A DNA stretch of 64,000 nucleotides from Candidatus Poribacteria bacterium. GTDB taxonomy: Bacteria; Poribacteria; WGA-4E; WGA-3G. The stretch lies in contig JAPPFM010000055.1 of assembly GCA_028821605.1 (NCBI GenBank), positions 124,001-188,000 of the forward strand, in the 5' to 3' direction. Position 1 is the first letter of the stretch; each line of letters opens with the position of its first letter. Of this stretch, positions 17,137-26,178 are shown piece by piece. A program made the position numbers and the translations under genes. The notes under the pieces were generated by a model that was given only the letters and a program-made list of their open reading frames with translations, ran no database searches and was not told the origin of the DNA.

Positions 17137-17460
17137 ATGCAGACACCACGTCACTATTCAACACGTATCACGGAAACAGAAGATGCCAAACCGAAAAAGA
17201 AATTCCCGTTAGTTTATATCGTTTTGGTATTGTCTTTCTGTACCTTCGCTGGTAGCATCTGGTTTTCATCTTACGCTAAGAAAGTTGCTTTACAACGGCA
17301 GCCTGTCTATGAAAGACAGAAGCATCAAGTTCAGGACGAAATTCACCGACTTGAATTGGAAGAATCGACGTTAACCAGCATTCAAAGGGTTCGGCAAATC
17401 GCGACTGAACTTGGAATGGTTGAACCGACTGAAACCTCGCAGGTTCTCTGGGACAAATAG
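17137..17460 (+). CDS. ftsL: cell division protein FtsL-like
   Basis: A 107-residue bitopic protein. A basic cytoplasmic N-terminus precedes one membrane segment (about 25-44, 'LVYIVLVLSFCTFAGSIWF'), then a coiled-coil-prone stretch with leucine/acidic spacing (about 57-85). It fits the FtsL/DivIC class that links FtsQ, FtsB and FtsW/FtsI at the septum. The family has weak sequence conservation, so the call rests on size, topology and position between rsmH and ftsI. No strong ribosome binding site is seen; TTAACATTTATT precedes the ATG. Confidence 0.8.
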   Translation: MQTPRHYSTRITETEDAKPKKKFPLVYIVLVLSFCTFAGSIWFSSYAKKVALQRQPVYERQKHQVQDEIHRLELEESTLTSIQRVRQIATELGMVEPTETSQVLWDK

Positions 17461-17537
17461 TTTTCGATATTTGTAGGGTCGGCTCTTTTTATTCTTCTGG
17501 AAAGCATTCAAATTTATCTTCATTTGATAGGGAAAAC

Positions 17538-19334
17538 ATGAAAAACAATTCGCACTTATCTATTCGCCGCCTTGTTTTTATACTTATTATGCTACAGGTG
17601 GGATTCTTATTGCTGGTTGGTAAACTCTTCAAAGTGCAGATTTCTGACAATGCAGCGCGTGAGGAAACAGCTGGTCGCACTTGGCTTTCTCCGCGCACGT
17701 CCGCGATAAAGCGGGGCAAGATTTTAGATCGACACGGAAACGTTTTAGCCTTAAGTCGCCACAGTCTCTCTGTCTACGCTGATCCTACATATATGAAAGT
17801 GGATCCGAGTGAGGCTGCCCGCAGACTCGCACCAGTTTTGGAGGTCTCCGAATCTGAGTTGCTTACCCAACTCCGCCGTAAGGATAAGCGGTTTGTGTGG
17901 CTTAAGAAAGATATGAGTTATGAACGGATTGATGAACTTCGCGCAATTGAGAAGGACATTCAAGGCATAAAGCACGAGGTTGAACAAAAACGCACCTACC
18001 CGAAAGGGAAACTCGCTTCCCAGGTCATTGGGCATATCAATGACCAGAATATGGGTGAGGGAGTTGAGTATCAGTACAACAATTACCTCTTGAGTGCGAG
18101 GGAGCGACAAGCCGCGCGACGGGCGGAAGCTGCGCGCAACGAACCGGTAAATTTACTGACTGACGGGAACTCCACCGATGATTACGGATACAGCGTCGTT
18201 CTAACACTTGATGAATACATTCAGTACACCGCCGAGAAAGAGTTAGCAGCAGCTTGCCAAGAGTGGAACTCACCACGGGGCACAGTCATCGTCTTAGCAT
18301 CAAAGACGGCGGAGATATTAGCACTCGCAAGTTATCCCACGTACGATTTGAATAATTACGCGCACGAAAATGAGGAGGCGAAAAGAAATCTCGGTGTTTG
18401 GTTTGCGTATGAACCTGGTTCAATTTTTAAAATTGTTGCATCTTCGGCTGTACTGAACGAAGGGATTATGACCTCTGAGTCAACGGTTTTTTGTGAAAAT
18501 GGCAGGTATCGCCTCTCAAACGGTAGGATCATTCGCGACGTTTCAGGGAAAGGGTGGCTTACGCTGGAACAGGTACTTCACAAGTCCAGCAATATCGGTA
18601 TGATTAAGGTCGTGAAGCAGTTGGGACATGAAGATTTCAGTACTTATATTGAAAGGTACGGCTTTGGAAAAATGACGGGTGTGGATCTGCCTTATGAGCA
18701 CAGTGGAAGTCTTGATGCGGTGAAGCGTTGGGATACCCATTCTCTCGGTGCCGTGCCTTTTGGACAAGGCGTTATGGTAACACCGCTTCAGATGGTAAGT
18801 GCGTTAAACGTCATTGCAAATGGTGGTACGCTCCTTCGTCCATATATTACACGAGAAATCCGGGACAATAGTGGGAAGCTCGTTGAAAGGAAATATCCCA
18901 TTGAAGTCCGACAGGTGATTCGCCCGATGGTAGCGAAACAGATGACAGACATACTTGTTGGTGTCGTTGAAGGCGGTAGTGGTCGACGTGCCCGTGTTGA
19001 AGGCTATCACGTAGCTGGAAAGACAGGGACCGCCCAAAAGGCTGAAAAAAATGGTAAGGGCTACCTTGGAAAAGAGATTATGTCCTTTATGGGATTCCTA
19101 CCAGCAGAAAATCCTATGGTGTCAATAATTGTCATGCTTGATGAGCCAACAGGGGCTCGCTTCAGTGGGCAAATCGCCGGACCACTTTTTCAGAAGGTTG
19201 CTGCTCAAACGATGCAATACTTAAAACAGACCGAGTTTTTCGGACCCGAACTTCAAAAAACACCCAAATACACACCTGCTATAACAAAACAGACACCGAC
19301 ACAACGCTTTACTGTGAAAGGAGAGGGGCTGTGA
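17538..19334 (+). CDS. ftsI: septal penicillin-binding protein (transpeptidase)
   Basis: A 598-residue class B penicillin-binding protein that cross-links septal peptidoglycan. An N-terminal membrane anchor (about 10-30) is followed by a pedestal domain and the transpeptidase fold. Active-site motifs are SIFK with nucleophile Ser295 and Lys298, SSN at 350-352, and KTG at 495-497. It has no PASTA repeats. The gene lies between ftsL and murE, and its stop overlaps the murE GTG. Its order and length are normal for dcw ftsI. Confidence 0.95.
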   Translation: MKNNSHLSIRRLVFILIMLQVGFLLLVGKLFKVQISDNAAREETAGRTWLSPRTSAIKRGKILDRHGNVLALSRHSLSVYADPTYMKVDPSEAARRLAPVLEVSESELLTQLRRKDKRFVWLKKDMSYERIDELRAIEKDIQGIKHEVEQKRTYPKGKLASQVIGHINDQNMGEGVEYQYNNYLLSARERQAARRAEAARNEPVNLLTDGNSTDDYGYSVVLTLDEYIQYTAEKELAAACQEWNSPRGTVIVLASKTAEILALASYPTYDLNNYAHENEEAKRNLGVWFAYEPGSIFKIVASSAVLNEGIMTSESTVFCENGRYRLSNGRIIRDVSGKGWLTLEQVLHKSSNIGMIKVVKQLGHEDFSTYIERYGFGKMTGVDLPYEHSGSLDAVKRWDTHSLGAVPFGQGVMVTPLQMVSALNVIANGGTLLRPYITREIRDNSGKLVERKYPIEVRQVIRPMVAKQMTDILVGVVEGGSGRRARVEGYHVAGKTGTAQKAEKNGKGYLGKEIMSFMGFLPAENPMVSIIVMLDEPTGARFSGQIAGPLFQKVAAQTMQYLKQTEFFGPELQKTPKYTPAITKQTPTQRFTVKGEGL

Positions 19335-20809
19335 GGCTTCATGCGCTGCTCCACGGACTGAACATTACTGCCAGTACTGGATCATTGGATGTTGATATCA
19401 CCGGTATTGCCAGTGACAATCGGGAAGTCAAGCCTGGTAATATTTTTGTCTGTTACCAAGGCATCAGTGTGGACAGTCATGGTTTCATTCCAGATGCCCT
19501 TCAAAAGGGAGCAGCAGCTGTCATCGGTGAAAAGCCGGTGGCGGCTTTAGGGGTGCCAGCAAAGTCGATTATTTACGTCCAGGTCCCCAACGGACGACGT
19601 GCAATGTCTTTGTTCGCTGCCAATTGGCACGGCAACCCTGCCCAACACCTTAAACTCATGGGTATTACAGGTACCAACGGTAAAACCTCTACAGCACATC
19701 TCATACATGCCATACTCAAGGCGAGTGGACAGAAAACGGCACTCATTGGCACCGTTGGACACCGATACACGAACAACCAAGGCGAAGAAGAAACACTCCC
19801 AGCCGCCCTCACAACCCCTGATGCATTCGCCCTTCATGCTCTCTTCAAGCAGTTTAAAGAAAACGGCGTGAAATATGTCACAATGGAAACCTCGTCGCAG
19901 GGACTGGCGTTGCAACGACTGGCGGGACTTACCTTCGATACCGCTGTCTTTACCAATTTTACCCAAGATCACCTTGATTATCATCAGACGATGGAAGTGT
20001 ACTTAAAAGCGAAGCTAATGCTGTTTGAACAGCTTGGTGAAGCGAGTTTTGCAATTTTAAACGGCGATTCGCCTGTCGCGGAACGTATTGCCCAGGTCTG
20101 CTTGGACTCAGAATTTTTGATGTATGGATTCGGCGAAAACGCTGATCTACATGCTGAAGATATTCGGTATTCTCATAATCGGTTGACATTTACGGCGGTT
20201 ACGCCAAGCGGTAGGATTCCTGCGAAGTTGCAATTGCTCGGAGACTATAACCTTTACAATGCCCTTGCTGCCATTGCCGTTGGACTCCGTTACGATTGTC
20301 CTATTTCAGCAATTCAGGAAGGTCTCGCCGCCACTGTAGTCCCTGGGCGGTTTGAACTCATTGACCGAGGACAGGATTTTGCCGTTATTGTTGATTATGC
20401 GCATACGCCGGACGGCTTAGAAAATGTACTGACTGCCGCGAAGCGCGTCGCTAAACGAGATCTGATTTGTGTTTTTGGGTGCGGAGGGGACCGCGACAAC
20501 GGGAAACGCCCCAAAATGGGAAATATTTCTGCCCAAATTGCAGATTACAGTGTGATTACTTCCGATAATCCGCGTACTGAAGACCCAGATGAAATCATCG
20601 CGCAAATTGTGTCAAATTTACCACATGATACCAAATATGTGTGTATTTCAGAGAGACGCGAGGCAATCCACCACGCAATCACCACAGCGCAATCTGGAGA
20701 TGTCGTTGTCATTGCAGGCAAAGGGCATGAAGATTATCAAGAGATCCACGGTGAAAGATTTCCGTTTGACGATAGAGTTGTCGCTTCAGAGATTCTGGAG
20801 TCCTTTTAA
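19331..20809 (+). CDS. murE: UDP-MurNAc-tripeptide synthetase (MurE)
   Basis: A 492-residue Mur ligase with the ATP loop 'GITGTNGKTST' (Lys118). 'DNPR' (412-415) is the motif that selects meso-diaminopimelate, so the enzyme probably makes UDP-MurNAc-L-Ala-D-Glu-meso-DAP; this indicates DAP-type peptidoglycan. The start is GTG, overlapping the ftsI TGA, with GGAGAGGGG just upstream. A conserved 'TNFTQDHLDYH' and 'VIVDYAHTPDGLENVL' follow. The DAP preference is inferred from the motif only. Confidence 0.96.
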   Translation: MRLHALLHGLNITASTGSLDVDITGIASDNREVKPGNIFVCYQGISVDSHGFIPDALQKGAAAVIGEKPVAALGVPAKSIIYVQVPNGRRAMSLFAANWHGNPAQHLKLMGITGTNGKTSTAHLIHAILKASGQKTALIGTVGHRYTNNQGEEETLPAALTTPDAFALHALFKQFKENGVKYVTMETSSQGLALQRLAGLTFDTAVFTNFTQDHLDYHQTMEVYLKAKLMLFEQLGEASFAILNGDSPVAERIAQVCLDSEFLMYGFGENADLHAEDIRYSHNRLTFTAVTPSGRIPAKLQLLGDYNLYNALAAIAVGLRYDCPISAIQEGLAATVVPGRFELIDRGQDFAVIVDYAHTPDGLENVLTAAKRVAKRDLICVFGCGGDRDNGKRPKMGNISAQIADYSVITSDNPRTEDPDEIIAQIVSNLPHDTKYVCISERREAIHHAITTAQSGDVVVIAGKGHEDYQEIHGERFPFDDRVVASEILESF

Positions 20810-20838
20810 TTAGTTGTGTAAGCGCGAAATGTTTGTAG

Positions 20839-21612
20839 ATGCCAAGTACGGAAATTAACAATCTTAACATTTCATATCAGGTTGCTGGAGAAGGCGACGT
20901 AGTTCTCCTGTTACATGGCTGGGGCGGTGAGGCTGCGAGTTTTCAACCTGTTTTTGAATGGTTAGCACAATCCCACAAAGTTTACGCACTTGATTTGCCG
21001 GGGTTCGGCAAGAGTCAGATTCCACCTACAGCATGGGATACATCTGATTACGCTCAGTTTGTTACAGCGTTTTTGGAGAAGTTTGGCATCCCGAAAGTCC
21101 ACCTCATCGGCCACTCCTTTGGCGGTAGAATTTCGATTATTATCTCAGCGGAACATCCTGAAAAAGTCGATAAACTCATCTTGATTGACAGTGCCGGAAT
21201 CAAGCCGCGCCGAACTGCAAAATACTATCTCCGTGTAGGTGTCGCAAAAATCGGTAAATTGATTCGCCGATGTGGGAAATATGGTGTACTCGTTGCGAAC
21301 GCGATGTCTGCACGTATTGGTTCCAAAGACTATCGGAATGCTGGAGATATGCGTGCCACGCTTGTCAAAGTCGTGAATCAAGACCTGCGTGCACTCCTGC
21401 CTCGGATAACTGCATCAACGTTGTTAATCTGGGGTGAAGACGATAAGGATACACCTGTATCATTCGGACAGATTATGGAGAAGGAGATACCTGATGCAGG
21501 ACTGGTTGTTCTAAAGGAGGCGGGACACTTTTCGTACCTCGACAAGTTTCCACAGTTTTGCCGAATCGTCGCGAGTTTCTTGAAGATCGCCAACGCTAAG
21601 CGTTGGCGATAA
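20839..21612 (+). CDS. alpha/beta hydrolase
   Basis: A 257-residue alpha/beta-hydrolase fold protein with oxyanion 'LLHGWGGEAASF', nucleophile elbow 'GHSFGG' (Ser93), an acidic residue in 'GEDDKDTP' (near 200) and catalytic His in 'EAGHFSYLDKF'. A cap region lies between about 125 and 185. It is inserted between murE and murF, an unusual position. Possible roles are ester or amide hydrolysis in envelope metabolism, but no substrate is implied by sequence. The last codons fall in a palindrome, see the next entry. ATG 20839 has only a weak binding site. Confidence 0.85.
   Translation: MPSTEINNLNISYQVAGEGDVVLLLHGWGGEAASFQPVFEWLAQSHKVYALDLPGFGKSQIPPTAWDTSDYAQFVTAFLEKFGIPKVHLIGHSFGGRISIIISAEHPEKVDKLILIDSAGIKPRRTAKYYLRVGVAKIGKLIRRCGKYGVLVANAMSARIGSKDYRNAGDMRATLVKVVNQDLRALLPRITASTLLIWGEDDKDTPVSFGQIMEKEIPDAGLVVLKEAGHFSYLDKFPQFCRIVASFLKIANAKRWR
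21586..21610 (+). repeat. palindrome overlapping the hydrolase 3' end
   Basis: ATCGCCAACGC (21586-21596) and GCGTTGGCGAT (21600-21610) form an 11-bp perfect stem with loop TAA. The loop TAA is out of the hydrolase frame. The palindrome encodes the last residues 'IANAKRW' and the stop comes at its end, so the hairpin has replaced or extended the original C-terminus. There is no T-run, so it may be a structural repeat rather than a terminator. Confidence 0.75.
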
Positions 21613-21803
21613 ATACAATGCCGATAGATCGAGATCCAAAAAACTAAGTCTGAAACGTAGTGGATGGGTTCTTGCAAAGTAATACAAGGAACGGATTTAG
21701 TCTCTTCCCAGACTGAATCCGGTGTGTTTCCTCAACTCTACACAGAGGCACGTAATGCCTGCGGAAATACGCAGAAATACCCAAGCAAAAACACCTACGT
21801 TCC

Positions 21804-21827
21804 TTAACCGCAAGGAAAATTAGAAAA
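21804..21827 (+). promoter_or_regulatory. repeated start-proximal leader (copy 2)
   Basis: 24 bases identical to the leader at 5909-5932, again ending directly at the start codon, here TTG of murF. It includes AAGGAAAA as the ribosome binding site. It supports TTG 21828 as the start. Confidence 0.8.
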
Positions 21828-23489
21828 TTGGAAACAATAAGTACTGTTTTTTTTTACTTCGCAGCGTTGACCTGTTTGGTGAGGGCTGTCGTCAGAACGG
21901 TAGGTGGACTTCATATACTCCAGCTTGATGGTTATAAGACAGGTCGGTACCTGAGGTGGATGGGGCAGCATCTGAGGAACTGTTTTGAAGTTAAAGAGAT
22001 TCTTGTCATCGGTGCTGTCCTGATTCTCACTGTCTTCTATCCACAATATCATAACACGTGGCTCTTTCCTGTACTGTGCGCAACTTGGGGTGGATTCCAA
22101 ATTTATACGAGTACAAGACGGAAAAAGGTTGAGGCGAAAAAACCGCTCGTTTACACCGCACGTGCGAAACGGGTCTTTGGACTTTCTATCTGTTTGCTCG
22201 TTTGTACAGCTGCGGCACTTGTGTTGGTAACACAGGCGAGTCCGTGGCGGATCGCTATTTTCCTTTTTGGTGAGGTTGCTGTTATTAATTTAACCGTTGC
22301 CAACCTTCTCATTTATCCTTTAGAGCGGACAATAAATGGGGCGTATCTCCTTTCGGCGAGAAAGCGAATCAAGACCCTCCACCCTAAAGTCATCGGTATT
22401 ACAGGGAGTTATGGCAAAACGAGTACGAAATATATTTTACATCAGATTTTATCGCAGAAATTTAATACTTTGATGACACCTGATAGTTACAACACGCCGA
22501 TGGGTATTTGCAAGGTCATTCGTGGTGAACTGACCCCTGAGCACGAGATATTTATCGTTGAGATGGGTGCCTATAAACGCGGTGATATCCGAGAATTGTG
22601 TAATTTGGCATCGCCCGAAATCGGCATCCTGACAGCAGTCGGTCCGCAGCACTTAGAGCGATTCAAGAGCATAGAGAATATAGCGAAAACGAAGTATGAG
22701 TTGATTGAGTCGTTACCATCGGGTGGGCTGGCAATCTTTAATTGCGACAACGAAATTTGTGCAGAACTTTCTAATAAACGGGAGCAAAGCGGTAATCCTG
22801 TGCGTCGTTATGCTACAGAACCGTTTTCTGCGCCTTCGGTTTCTGACAGTGCTGAGTTAACTGCCGCGAATGTTCGACATACCGATGAGGGACTCGCTTT
22901 CACGGCGCGTGTATCTATCGGTTCTGCGGAGGTTTCCGAGGTAGAAATTCGGACGCAACTTTTGGGGAAGCATAACGTATCCAATATACTTGCTGCAATA
23001 GCAGTTGCGGTAGAATGTGGGATGACGCTTGAGGAAATTCGAGTCGCGATTGCTAATGTTGAACCTGTTCCACATCGCTTGCAGTTGACCTCTAATGGAG
23101 GTGATGTAACTATTATTGATGACAGTTTCAACTCGAACCCTGTTGGTGCGGAAGCTGCACTTGAGGTTCTCACTGAGATTCAAGGTCGCAAGAAAGTGTT
23201 AGTGACACCTGGCATGGTGGAACTTGGCGAAAGGGAATATGAAGAAAATAAACGCCTCGGTGAACGTGCCGCTGGTGTCTGCGATTTAGTGATTTTAGTC
23301 GGTCCTACGCGAACTATCCCGATTTTAGACGGATTAAAAGCCGCGCAATACCCAAGCCAACAAATTATTGTTGCCCTTAATTTAGAAGAAGTCAAACAAC
23401 ATTTAGCAACACGCGTTCAAGCCGGTGATGTTGTCCTTTTTGAGAACGATCTCCCCGACAACTATAATGAGGACAAAATTGCCTCATAA
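21828..23489 (+). CDS. murF: MurF-type ligase with an N-terminal membrane domain
   Basis: A 553-residue protein in two parts. Residues 1-about 170 contain roughly four membrane segments (near 6-28, 57-75, 118-138 and 142-165). From about 185 a Mur ligase follows with 'GITGSYGKTSTK' (P-loop), 'IVEMGAYKRGDI', the C-terminal 'IIDDSFNSNPVGA' and 'VTPGMVELGEREYEEN'. This is the enzyme adding D-Ala-D-Ala to the UDP-MurNAc-tripeptide. Usual MurF proteins start with a soluble uridine-binding domain of about 80-100 residues; here it appears replaced by membrane helices. Start TTG 21828 uses the repeated leader. Confidence 0.87.
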   Translation: METISTVFFYFAALTCLVRAVVRTVGGLHILQLDGYKTGRYLRWMGQHLRNCFEVKEILVIGAVLILTVFYPQYHNTWLFPVLCATWGGFQIYTSTRRKKVEAKKPLVYTARAKRVFGLSICLLVCTAAALVLVTQASPWRIAIFLFGEVAVINLTVANLLIYPLERTINGAYLLSARKRIKTLHPKVIGITGSYGKTSTKYILHQILSQKFNTLMTPDSYNTPMGICKVIRGELTPEHEIFIVEMGAYKRGDIRELCNLASPEIGILTAVGPQHLERFKSIENIAKTKYELIESLPSGGLAIFNCDNEICAELSNKREQSGNPVRRYATEPFSAPSVSDSAELTAANVRHTDEGLAFTARVSIGSAEVSEVEIRTQLLGKHNVSNILAAIAVAVECGMTLEEIRVAIANVEPVPHRLQLTSNGGDVTIIDDSFNSNPVGAEAALEVLTEIQGRKKVLVTPGMVELGEREYEENKRLGERAAGVCDLVILVGPTRTIPILDGLKAAQYPSQQIIVALNLEEVKQHLATRVQAGDVVLFENDLPDNYNEDKIAS

Positions 23490-23578
23490 TATCGGTTCCA
23501 AACTTTACCCCGCAAGCGTATAACCACAGTCTTCCTGACGAACCTATTGGACAGTCGGCGCGGAGGAAAAAATAGAAA

Positions 23579-24784
23579 ATGTCAAAATACAATGTCGCTC
23601 TTATATTTGGTGGATGCACGCCTGAACATGAGGTCTCAATCGTAACAGCGCATCAGGTTTACCTCGCTTTACAAGAAAACTATCAGGTCATTCCTATTTA
23701 CGTTACGAAAAATGGCGAGTGGTTAACCGGTGATGCACTTCATGATTTGTCTACCTTCACCGATGGAACGCTGCCACACCCACCCGATTTTGATAAAGTT
23801 ACCATTGAATTTCATCCAAACCCGCAATTTGTTATTACCTCCAAACATTGGCTCGGTCAGAAAGTTCGCAAAAGGGAACCGCTTCCGGTAGATGTTGTCT
23901 TTCCAGCGATACACGGTATGCATGGTGAAGATGGAACGCTTCAAGGATTGCTTGAACTCATGAATCTGCCTTACGTAGGTGCGCGGGTCGTTGGTTCTGC
24001 TGTCGGTATGGATAAGATCATGATGAAGGCGATTCTCAGCGAAAATGAGCTGCCGATACTTCCCTACTTGTCTTGGACGCATCATGATTGGGAGGTGCAG
24101 CGTGACGAGATCCTTGAAAAGGTGGAAGCAGTGCTTTCTTATCCGTTGTTTGTGAAACCCGCAATGAGTGGCTCAAGTATTGGTGTCAGTCGTGTTGAGA
24201 ATCTGTCTGAACTTTGTACTGCTGCCGAGGTAGCAGGGAGTTATTCGCGTAGGGTTCTCGTTGAGAAAGCGGTTGAAAATCCCCTTGAAATCAACTGTGC
24301 TGTAATGGGGATAGATGAGCCGATCCCTTCTGTCTGTGAGCAACCTGTGACACAAGCGAATTTTCTTAGTTTCGATGATAAATATATCCATCAAGATGGC
24401 GAATCTTCGGGAATGGCTGGCGCAGATCGAAAAATTCCTGCACCCATTTCAGAAGAATTGACGTTACATATACAAGATCTAGCAACACATACTTTTCGGG
24501 TTTTAGATTGCGCTGGTGTCGCTCGTATTGATTTCCTCGTAGAGGCAAATGAAAGCATTTACGTGAATGAAATTAACACTATTCCCGGCTCATACAGTTA
24601 CTACTTGTGGGCGCATCAGGGTATTGAATTCCCTCAGCTTGTATCAGATCTTATCGAATTAGCATTTGCAGCGCATGGGCAGAAGAATGCCTTGACCTAT
24701 ACATATACGACGAATCTCCTAAGCCAAGCGGGCGCGAGTCTTGCCAAGTTGAAAGGGGATGGAAAACTTGGGAGCACGGGGTAA
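23579..24784 (+). CDS. ddl: D-alanine--D-alanine ligase
   Basis: A 401-residue ATP-grasp enzyme joining two D-alanines for the pentapeptide stem. It starts 'IFGGCTPEHEVSIVTAH', carries the ATP-grasp segment 'FVKPAMSGSSIGVSRV' with the 'KYI' of the omega loop, and ends with 'NEINTIPGSYSYY', the Mg/ATP and substrate residues. The position directly behind murF fits pathway order. GGAGG lies upstream of ATG 23579, in an AT-rich tail similar to the repeated leader. Confidence 0.95.
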   Translation: MSKYNVALIFGGCTPEHEVSIVTAHQVYLALQENYQVIPIYVTKNGEWLTGDALHDLSTFTDGTLPHPPDFDKVTIEFHPNPQFVITSKHWLGQKVRKREPLPVDVVFPAIHGMHGEDGTLQGLLELMNLPYVGARVVGSAVGMDKIMMKAILSENELPILPYLSWTHHDWEVQRDEILEKVEAVLSYPLFVKPAMSGSSIGVSRVENLSELCTAAEVAGSYSRRVLVEKAVENPLEINCAVMGIDEPIPSVCEQPVTQANFLSFDDKYIHQDGESSGMAGADRKIPAPISEELTLHIQDLATHTFRVLDCAGVARIDFLVEANESIYVNEINTIPGSYSYYLWAHQGIEFPQLVSDLIELAFAAHGQKNALTYTYTTNLLSQAGASLAKLKGDGKLGSTG

Positions 24785-24893
24785 GACTAAAGTGTTCCTG
24801 GATGAGGTCCCAAAATGTCTCCGATCCAAGCCCGTCGAACGCAGCGAAGCAACCTTATAGTAAATCTTGTAATTATTTATACACCGACACAAA

Positions 24894-24914
24894 GGCGAGG
24901 ATATAATCCTCGCC
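24894..24914. repeat. 9-bp perfect palindrome in ddl-mraY spacer
   Basis: GGCGAGGAT ATA ATCCTCGCC, a stem of 9 bp with a 3-base loop, in a 238-bp gap holding no gene. It matches the palindrome family at other gene ends. No T-run follows. Confidence 0.75.
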
Positions 24915-25022
24915 AGCAGTAGTGGGGGTTTGTTCCCTGATGAACTGTAAACATATTTTCGGATTCTACTATAAATCGGATGTTAGTCAACCAAATCTAT
25001 TTGCACGAAAGCTACACAAGAA

Positions 25023-26141
25023 ATGTTTTATCATCTCTTTTTTGAGAATTTGATTGAGTTCTTTTCACCGTTCAATATTTTTCGCTATATTAGTTTTCGC
25101 GCAATTTATGCGACAGCTACTGCTCTCCTTATTTCCCTTGTTTTGGGACCTTTTATGATAGAAAAGTTAAAACAGCTGCGCATTGGAGAACATATTCAAG
25201 AGGAGGTCGCAAAAGCCCAACAAGATACCGAAAATCAGAACAAAGCGGGTGTTCCAACAATGGGCGGAGTTCTCATTATTGTGTCTGTTCTGATATCTGT
25301 AGTATTCTGGTCGCGTTTAGACCAACCCTATATCTACCTGATGATTTTGACGACACTATGGTTTGGTGGACTTGGATTTCTGGATGATTACAGCAAACTG
25401 GTAAAACAACAATCCTTAGGACTTCAAGGGTGGCATAAGATTGGACTCCAAACAATAGGGGCATTGGTGATTGCTTGGTATCTTTACCGATGGGGTCCTA
25501 TGGAAGCTGGGGATGTAACAACACGGACAGCACTGGTTCTTCCATTTTTCAAAGATATCCACCCCAGTTTGGGTATCCTGTTTATCCCTTTCGCAACCTT
25601 CGTTATCGTTGGTGCTTCTAATGCAGTCAATCTCACAGATGGAATGGATGGATTGGCAATCGGATGTACGCTGTTTGTTGCTGGGACTTTAGGCATAGTT
25701 GGGTATATGACAAGCCACAGTGAGATTGCCGAGTACCTGAACATCTTTCACCTGCCTGTGGGTGGGGAAGTTACAGCGATCTTCTGCGCAGCGTTAGTCG
25801 GTGCCGGTCTGGGGTTTTTATGGTATAACGGTCATCCAGCACAAGTGATTATGGGAGATACCGGATCGCTGGCACTTGGGGCAACGCTTGGAACGGTGGC
25901 GGTACTTATAAAACAGGAATTTTTGCTCGTAATAGTTGGTGCTATTTTCGTCGCTGAAGTGTTATCCGTAATCATCCAAGTGTGGTCGTTTCGGACGTTT
26001 GGTAGACGTGTGTTCAAGATGTCTCCTATCCATTATCATTTCCTGCTTTCAGGGTGGAAGGAATCCAAGGTTGTCATTCGGTTCTGGATTGTTGGACTTA
26101 TTTTGGTTTTAATAGCCTTGAGTACATTGAAACTTCGGTAG
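25023..26141 (+). CDS. mraY: phospho-MurNAc-pentapeptide transferase
   Basis: A 372-residue polytopic membrane enzyme that transfers phospho-MurNAc-pentapeptide to undecaprenyl phosphate, forming lipid I. It has about ten membrane segments and the family signatures 'AGVPTMGGVLI', 'GFLDDYSKL' (Asp-Asp metal site), 'NAVNLTDGMDGLA' and 'PIHYHFLLSGWKESKVVIRFWIV'. Order within the dcw cluster is normal. Confidence 0.97.
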   Translation: MFYHLFFENLIEFFSPFNIFRYISFRAIYATATALLISLVLGPFMIEKLKQLRIGEHIQEEVAKAQQDTENQNKAGVPTMGGVLIIVSVLISVVFWSRLDQPYIYLMILTTLWFGGLGFLDDYSKLVKQQSLGLQGWHKIGLQTIGALVIAWYLYRWGPMEAGDVTTRTALVLPFFKDIHPSLGILFIPFATFVIVGASNAVNLTDGMDGLAIGCTLFVAGTLGIVGYMTSHSEIAEYLNIFHLPVGGEVTAIFCAALVGAGLGFLWYNGHPAQVIMGDTGSLALGATLGTVAVLIKQEFLLVIVGAIFVAEVLSVIIQVWSFRTFGRRVFKMSPIHYHFLLSGWKESKVVIRFWIVGLILVLIALSTLKLR

Positions 26142-26178
26142 TTGTAATTTCGAGTTGCGTATGTTGGGGAGATCCGGG

